Below are positions 8,633 through 12,188 of a stretch of 12,188 nucleotides of DNA, one piece after another. Below the pieces are notes generated by a model. The model worked only from the letters and a program-made list of their open reading frames with translations. It was not told where the DNA came from and ran no database searches. The number at the start of each line of letters is the position of its first letter. Positions within the stretch are counted from its first letter, which is position 1. The position numbers and the translations under genes were made by a program. The DNA is taken from contig NZCE01000037.1 of NCBI GenBank assembly GCA_002688185.1, positions 1-12,188 of the forward strand. The letters are read 5' to 3'. Origin of the DNA: Spirochaetales bacterium. Its GTDB lineage: Bacteria; Spirochaetota; Spirochaetia; ARS1246.

Positions 8633-10273
8633 ATGAGTGATAATAAGCACGACAATTCTATCGATCCTGAGATTGCTGAGCTAATCGGCGCTGAAGAAGG
8701 TGAAAAACGGGATGACTCAAAGCCGGACTTCGATGAGCTCTTTAACGAGGCAGAAAGTTCGGGAACCGATGCGGGCCGAGAAGAGATAGATCTCAACAAA
8801 TCACAATTTGCACCTATCACCAAAAGGGAAGATTCGCCAAAGCCCTTTTTTGCCAACAAAAACTACTACAAGGTCGCCCTCGGTGGCGAGGGCGATGTGT
8901 CCAAGCGTTTTCATTCGGCATTGACCCAATTTCTCAATACACAGTATCCCCAGGAGCGTTCGCTCTATCGGGGACGCCTCATTCCAGCTTACTGGAATTT
9001 GGCGGAGTCAATTGCTCTCAAAGCGGCATTAGGCATGCAAATCCCCAAAAAGCTCATTCTCCGTTTCGGTGCTGTTCTGCCCACGCTCATTTCTCAAGAA
9101 CAGAGAGCTTTGATCTCCAAGATTCCATTTGAGAACTCGACGGGAGAACCCGTCCATTATCTGGATGAGTGGTTGGAAAGAGTCGCCACCGGCAAAATCT
9201 CACAGTCGGGAACTGATGAGGTGAAGACCAAGAAGCAGAACCCGGATCAAATGATCTCATCCAAATTGCAAAAGGCGCAGGGACAACGGGACGTGAATTT
9301 TGGTCTCATTTCTGGGAAGTTGACCGACCTAGAGGCTGCCGAAGGTCAGCTGAAAGCCGCGATCGATTCACTCGCCTCCCGGTCTGAGAATGCCGCGTAT
9401 CCTGGTCTCAAATACGGCTATTCGGATCAACAACGGCCAAAACTCGCAGAGATTAGCGGCATCGTTCGCTCCCTTGGTCTTTTGGATCGGGAAATTTCTC
9501 GGCTCTATCTGCAGTTGGATGGTGCCGCCGAGACTCTAGAAGTTCTTAAGCAGAAGGCCGCGGAGGAAGGCGTTTCCGTTGCCGTGGATAATCAGGCTAT
9601 CACAGATGAGTTCAACACCATCCGTCAGATGGCAAAAATGTGCGTGGGAAGGCAGGGGAACCACCTCCCCGTTCTCATGAAGCAGTATTTTAGGTCAAAC
9701 ATCCTCGACATAGGAACGCGAGAAAACATTATTGACGTGCTCTCGAGCGTAGAAAATATAGACCCGGGGGTGTTTAAGCGGACTTTTAAACGTCAAACCC
9801 AACGCATTGTCCCACATGTGATAATTGTGCCGTGCTACGGAGACTCGGGGATCTGCTGGGAGCCATTTGAGCGTTTTAACCGGGCCACGAGCCGGGGCCG
9901 GCTTGCGCTTCCCATGTTTCCCAAGGATGTAAAATCTGCTGTTATAACTGCGCTAGCCGACCTCCGTTGGCAGGTGGCCAAGGAGAAAGCACAGCATTAT
10001 TGGATGGAAGAGGGCCTCACTGGCTACTACTACCAGTGGTTCAATGGAGCAAAGAAGCGCGGCGATGTCCGGGAAGCTTTTGTCCAGGATTATGCTCTCT
10101 GGGTGACAAAGGAGAGTGAAGGCATGCAAAAGCTGCATAAGGACGTCCGGGGAGTTTTCTGGCGCTATATTCCTTTTAATCAGGAATTGAAAGACAAGCT
10201 CCGCAACCGTGGGTTTGTATACGATGAGCTGTATAAAAGGGACGTAAACCGAGGGAAGTCAGACGGTTATTGA
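8633..10273 (+). CDS. Conserved-looking hypothetical protein, 546 aa, function unknown
   Basis: I do not recognise this family. The ATG at 8633 is chosen because earlier in-frame starts lie inside the tRNA gene; no clear ribosome binding site precedes it. The N-terminal 70 residues are highly acidic and probably disordered (many D/E, with PDFDELFNEAE at 31-41). A helical region follows (85-190), then a polar linker (190-215) and a long helix-rich, probably coiled-coil section (215-315) with the alternating pattern LLDREISRLYLQLDGAAETL. The C-terminal part (385-530) looks like a compact domain rich in aromatic residues, with VPHVIIVPCYGDSGICWEPF (393-412) and GYYYQWF (464-470). It has no signal peptide or membrane helix, so it is probably cytosolic. 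It likely shares a transcript with tRNA-Ala and ends 12 nt from a convergent gene. Confidence 0.8.
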   Translation: MSDNKHDNSIDPEIAELIGAEEGEKRDDSKPDFDELFNEAESSGTDAGREEIDLNKSQFAPITKREDSPKPFFANKNYYKVALGGEGDVSKRFHSALTQFLNTQYPQERSLYRGRLIPAYWNLAESIALKAALGMQIPKKLILRFGAVLPTLISQEQRALISKIPFENSTGEPVHYLDEWLERVATGKISQSGTDEVKTKKQNPDQMISSKLQKAQGQRDVNFGLISGKLTDLEAAEGQLKAAIDSLASRSENAAYPGLKYGYSDQQRPKLAEISGIVRSLGLLDREISRLYLQLDGAAETLEVLKQKAAEEGVSVAVDNQAITDEFNTIRQMAKMCVGRQGNHLPVLMKQYFRSNILDIGTRENIIDVLSSVENIDPGVFKRTFKRQTQRIVPHVIIVPCYGDSGICWEPFERFNRATSRGRLALPMFPKDVKSAVITALADLRWQVAKEKAQHYWMEEGLTGYYYQWFNGAKKRGDVREAFVQDYALWVTKESEGMQKLHKDVRGVFWRYIPFNQELKDKLRNRGFVYDELYKRDVNRGKSDGY

Positions 10274-10289
10274 TAAGATAAATTATCAA
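10270..10289. repeat. Small AT-rich inverted repeat between convergent stops
   Basis: TTGATAA (10270-10276) and TTATCAA (10283-10289) are exact reverse complements around a 6-nt loop. Each arm contains the TGA stop codon of one of the two converging genes. With no GC pairs beyond one per arm it is a weak hairpin. It is the only candidate for transcript separation here, but not a standard terminator. Confidence 0.45.
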
Positions 10290-10576
10290 TTCTCAGGCGG
10301 CTTCTGCTTGCGTGGACGAAAAATCGGGTGGAAGTATTTGTCCATGTCTATTTTCTTGGATATAAACTTAATAACTCGATTGTAGATGAAAAAAGATCCT
10401 CCGATGGAGATAAAAAACAGCAGGATAAAAAGGACAGAGCCGACGGATTCTTGGGCGGTTTCCGAGAAGAGCTCTCCAATCAGATAGATACCAAGAAGCA
10501 AAATGAACAACATCGTGATGATATTTACCGCGGTAGCTCCAAGAATAAAGAGCACAGTGTTAACCTTTTTGTTCAC
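10286..10576 (-). CDS. Small two-helix inner-membrane protein downstream of lspA
   Basis: This 96-aa protein has two hydrophobic segments (about residues 8-34 and 46-67) and a basic, proline-rich C-terminal tail (FRPRKQKPPEN), predicting a hairpin in the inner membrane with the tail in the cytosol. It starts at GTG behind a very strong AGGAGG site and overlaps the last 17 nt of lspA, so the two are translationally linked. From memory, similar small proteins next to lspA in treponemes carry the label 'leader peptide processing enzyme'. I see no protease motif that would justify that name, so its role is unknown; a link to lipoprotein handling is suggested only by position. Confidence 0.75.
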   Translation of the reverse strand: MNKKVNTVLFILGATAVNIITMLFILLLGIYLIGELFSETAQESVGSVLFILLFFISIGGSFFIYNRVIKFISKKIDMDKYFHPIFRPRKQKPPEN

Positions 10577-11084
10577 GGATCCTCCTCTCCTGCAGCATAA
10601 ATAGCACTACCAACAGGATGCCAGACACTACTACGCTCATGTCGGCGATGTTAAAAGCAGGCCAACGCGATAGGCCGAAAATACCGTAGAACTTAAATGA
10701 CAGAAAATCAACTACTCCGTCTTGGCGCACAATTCTGTCGATTATATTGCCGATTCCGCCTCCAAGAATGCCGGCCATGGCCCAACGCATTCCCAGAGTC
10801 AGGTCCGGTGCGCGAAAATAGTAGACTGAAACAAACACCATCACTAAAACGGGTATGAGAATGAAAAGTATGCGGCGGGCGGCCGGAGGGAGACCGTTCC
10901 CGATGCTGAAGGCAATGCCAAGGTTTCTCGTATGAACAATCCAGAAAAAATCACCAAGATAATTCACTCCGACGGTATTCATGGGTACATTGCGAATCAC
11001 GAGCAACTTGGTAATTTGATCCAGAGTGACGATGAGGGCTGTGAGCAAAATTGGTGTCGCCAAATATCTTATCTGTTTTGTCAC
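10560..11084 (-). CDS. lspA: Lipoprotein signal peptidase (signal peptidase II)
   Basis: An inner-membrane aspartyl protease that removes the signal peptide of prolipoproteins after lipid is attached to the lipobox cysteine. At 174 aa it has the usual length and four membrane helices (about 10-30, 72-90, 100-115, 148-165). Conserved blocks: HTRNLGIAFSIG (51-62), GNIIDR (112-117), VVDFLSF (124-130) and FNIADMS (144-150). The catalytic pair is Asp126 and Asp148 by comparison with the P. aeruginosa enzyme. The GTG start lies two bases after the stop of the nif3-like gene, and the end overlaps the small membrane protein gene by 17 nt. It is the middle gene of a three-gene operon. Confidence 0.97.
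   Translation of the reverse strand: MTKQIRYLATPILLTALIVTLDQITKLLVIRNVPMNTVGVNYLGDFFWIVHTRNLGIAFSIGNGLPPAARRILFILIPVLVMVFVSVYYFRAPDLTLGMRWAMAGILGGGIGNIIDRIVRQDGVVDFLSFKFYGIFGLSRWPAFNIADMSVVVSGILLVVLFMLQERRIREQKG
10581..10590 (-). promoter_or_regulatory. Strong ribosome binding site inside the lspA 3' end
   Basis: GGAGAGGAGG, ending four bases before the GTG at 10576, lies within the last codons of lspA. It fixes the start of the small membrane protein and implies efficient translation of it. Confidence 0.75.
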
Positions 11085-11086
11085 GT

Positions 11087-11848
11087 CTACAGTCCTGTGG
11101 GGATGTCGATAAAACAGGCATCTAATCCGGTATCCTGTTTTAGCTTTTCAGCCAGAGTTGATACTCCCCAAATCTCGGTTCGATAATGGCCACCGCAGAT
11201 TAGATTGATACGCTCCTCAAGACACAGATGATACACCTCGTGGGCCGCATCACCTGTAATATAGAGATCGAGTTTCTCTCGAATCGCCTGCTCGGTTTCT
11301 CTTGTTGCGCCACCGGAAACTATGCCGACACTACGAATCTCCGATTTGCCGAAAGGCAAGACCGCGTTGCAGGAATCACGGTCGAGGGAGAGACTCTCGA
11401 GTATCGCGTCGATTGAGAGTTCCCTTGGCAGCAGGCCCTTCACGCCGATTTTAACCCCGTGGTATTCGCCAAAAGGTTCAACATCCGAAAGATGCAGTTT
11501 ATTTGCCATTACGGCGTTATTCCCTATATCCAAATGCCGATCCAACGGGAGATGTGCGGCAAACAGCGCGAGGTCGTTATCAATCAGAAACTTGAGTCGT
11601 TCATAATGGCCTCCGGTAATCATAACACTCCTGCCCCAAAAAAGCCCATGATGCACAAAAATAAGGTCCGCATTCCAGGATGCCGCGCGGCGGAATGATT
11701 CCATACATGCATCAACAGCAAAGGCCACACGACTAATATCCGCACTAGGCCTGCCGACCTGAATGCCGTTGTCTGAATCGTCGATGGCACTGAGCTCATC
11801 GATTGCTATCACGTCGCGAAAATATCGATCAATGTCGTATAGTCGCAT
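11087..11848 (-). CDS. Nif3-like dinuclear metal centre protein (YbgI/YqfO family)
   Basis: This 253-aa protein has the size of the short YbgI form, without the extra inserted domain found in YqfO. Motifs are DNGIQVG (26-32), FVHHGLFW (64-71), AAHLPLD (97-103), ITGDAAHE (197-204) and CGGHYRTEIWGV (218-229). His66, His67, Asp103, His221 and Glu225 line up with the five metal ligands of E. coli YbgI. Members form a hexameric ring with a two-metal site. Some are annotated GTP cyclohydrolase type 2, but the physiological role is unsettled. The ATG has a GAAGGTGG site and a good promoter upstream; this is the first gene of the operon with lspA, which follows after two bases. Confidence 0.92.
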   Translation of the reverse strand: MRLYDIDRYFRDVIAIDELSAIDDSDNGIQVGRPSADISRVAFAVDACMESFRRAASWNADLIFVHHGLFWGRSVMITGGHYERLKFLIDNDLALFAAHLPLDRHLDIGNNAVMANKLHLSDVEPFGEYHGVKIGVKGLLPRELSIDAILESLSLDRDSCNAVLPFGKSEIRSVGIVSGGATRETEQAIREKLDLYITGDAAHEVYHLCLEERINLICGGHYRTEIWGVSTLAEKLKQDTGLDACFIDIPTGL

Positions 11849-11882
11849 CTAGCCACCTTCATTGGTCTAAAGTATCGGCCCT

Positions 11883-11910
11883 ATTATAGCCGTAACGATG
11901 CTTTTGACAA
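11883..11910 (-). promoter_or_regulatory. Promoter of the nif3-like/lspA operon
   Basis: On the minus strand TTGTCA (11910-11905) and a perfect TATAAT (11888-11883) are 16 bases apart. Transcription would start near 11876, giving a leader of about 28 nt that carries the ribosome binding site of the nif3-like gene. Confidence 0.75.
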
Positions 11911-12064
11911 TGAAAGAGCGGTTCATCAATTCATCGAGAGTGCAGAACAGCTAGATGGATTTTATCTTCTGTCCGTTGTATTCTGACAAATCTCGTGGCA
12001 CATTATTTAGAGTAATAGCCTGCACTGTACCCACAGTCGTGCCTTAAGGCCGATTCAACCTGTG
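11911..12064. other. Intergenic stretch without a gene
   Basis: I find no coding region. The stretch holds a perfect 10-bp palindrome GCCTTAAGGC (12041-12050) and a small hairpin ACTGT/ACAGT with a 4-nt loop (12024-12037). Both lie just upstream of the rightward promoter at 12065 and could be operator sites for it; nothing identifies a regulator. Confidence 0.35.
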
Positions 12065-12094
12065 TTGACAGGCAAAAAACTCGAATATTATAAT
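12065..12094 (+). promoter_or_regulatory. Strong rightward sigma-70-type promoter
   Basis: A perfect -35 TTGACA (12065-12070) and a perfect -10 TATAAT (12089-12094), with 18-base spacing. The transcript would begin near 12101 and run out of the window, through the structured stretch that follows. No ribosome binding site or start codon with an open frame is evident in the remaining 88 bases. Confidence 0.7.
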
Positions 12095-12100
12095 TCAGGC

Positions 12101-12174
12101 CGTCCCGCAACGATCTGAGTGGAGACCTCCCCCCTGCTCCGTGCTCGTAACGTCGCGGGAGAGCTAAGTTTTTT
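12101..12174 (+). ncRNA. Candidate small RNA or structured leader with terminator-like end
   Basis: Directly downstream of the promoter, TCCCGC (12103-12108) pairs with GCGGGA (12155-12160). After a 1x1 mismatch, ACG (12110-12112) pairs with CGT (12151-12153). Inside, GAG-GGAG (12117-12124) pairs with CTCC...CTC (12137-12146) across a small internal loop. The outer stem is followed after eight bases by six T residues (12169-12174), similar to an intrinsic terminator with a long spacer. It could be a short independent RNA or a leader controlling a gene beyond the window. I do not recognise the family. Confidence 0.35.
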
Positions 12175-12188
12175 CCGGCGACGCTCAG

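Noticed and set aside
12101..12160. Resemblance to the 5' arm of SRP (4.5S) RNA through CCCGCAACG at 12104-12112
   Set aside because: The conserved apical domain of SRP RNA (GGTCAGGTCCGGAAGGAAGCAGC-like) is absent on both strands, so the short match is likely chance.
1..12188. CRISPR array, IS element, phage or toxin-antitoxin genes
   Set aside because: No regularly spaced repeats, transposase or integrase motifs, or small paired genes were found; the content is housekeeping.

Overview
The window looks like chromosomal housekeeping DNA of a bacterium, most likely a spirochaete of the Spirochaetales/Treponema type. The clearest pointer is a small two-helix membrane protein directly after lspA, an arrangement I recall from treponemes; this assignment is an inference. 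Gene density is high, with gaps mostly under 30 bases. GTG starts are frequent, and no phage, IS element, plasmid gene or CRISPR array is visible.

Layout. (1) 1-370: the C-terminal part of a PlsC-type lysophospholipid acyltransferase whose N-terminal part is out of frame. (2) 376-441: a perfect 23-bp GC-rich inverted repeat. (3) 468-1580 (+): a divergent ROK-family sugar kinase homologue. (4) 8405-1582 (-): a three-gene run addB-addA-ZIP transporter. AddB and AddA form the helicase-nuclease for double-strand-break end resection; the ZIP metal transporter follows 11 nt after addA with its own strong ribosome binding site. (5) 8530-8603 (+): tRNA-Ala(GGC) with its own promoter, followed after 29 nt by an unrecognised 546-aa protein (8633-10273, +) that seems to share its transcript. 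(6) 11848-10286 (-): nif3-like gene, lspA and a small membrane protein, tightly packed behind a good sigma-70-type promoter. (7) 11849-12188: an intergenic region with that promoter, a second strong promoter pointing right, and a structured 75-nt stretch ending in a T run that may be a small RNA or a leader.

Genes in common operons: AddB and AddA are two subunits of one enzyme. Nif3-like protein, LspA and the small membrane protein are co-transcribed, and LspA handles lipoprotein maturation at the inner membrane. The tRNA and the 546-aa protein may be linked only by read-through transcription.

I do not see an obviously new multi-gene system. The points most worth checking are the structured RNA candidate at the right end, the tRNA promoter lying inside the longest possible addB reading frame (which argues for a shorter AddB), the tRNA-mRNA linkage with the unrecognised protein, the frame-disrupted acyltransferase and the GC-rich inverted repeat.
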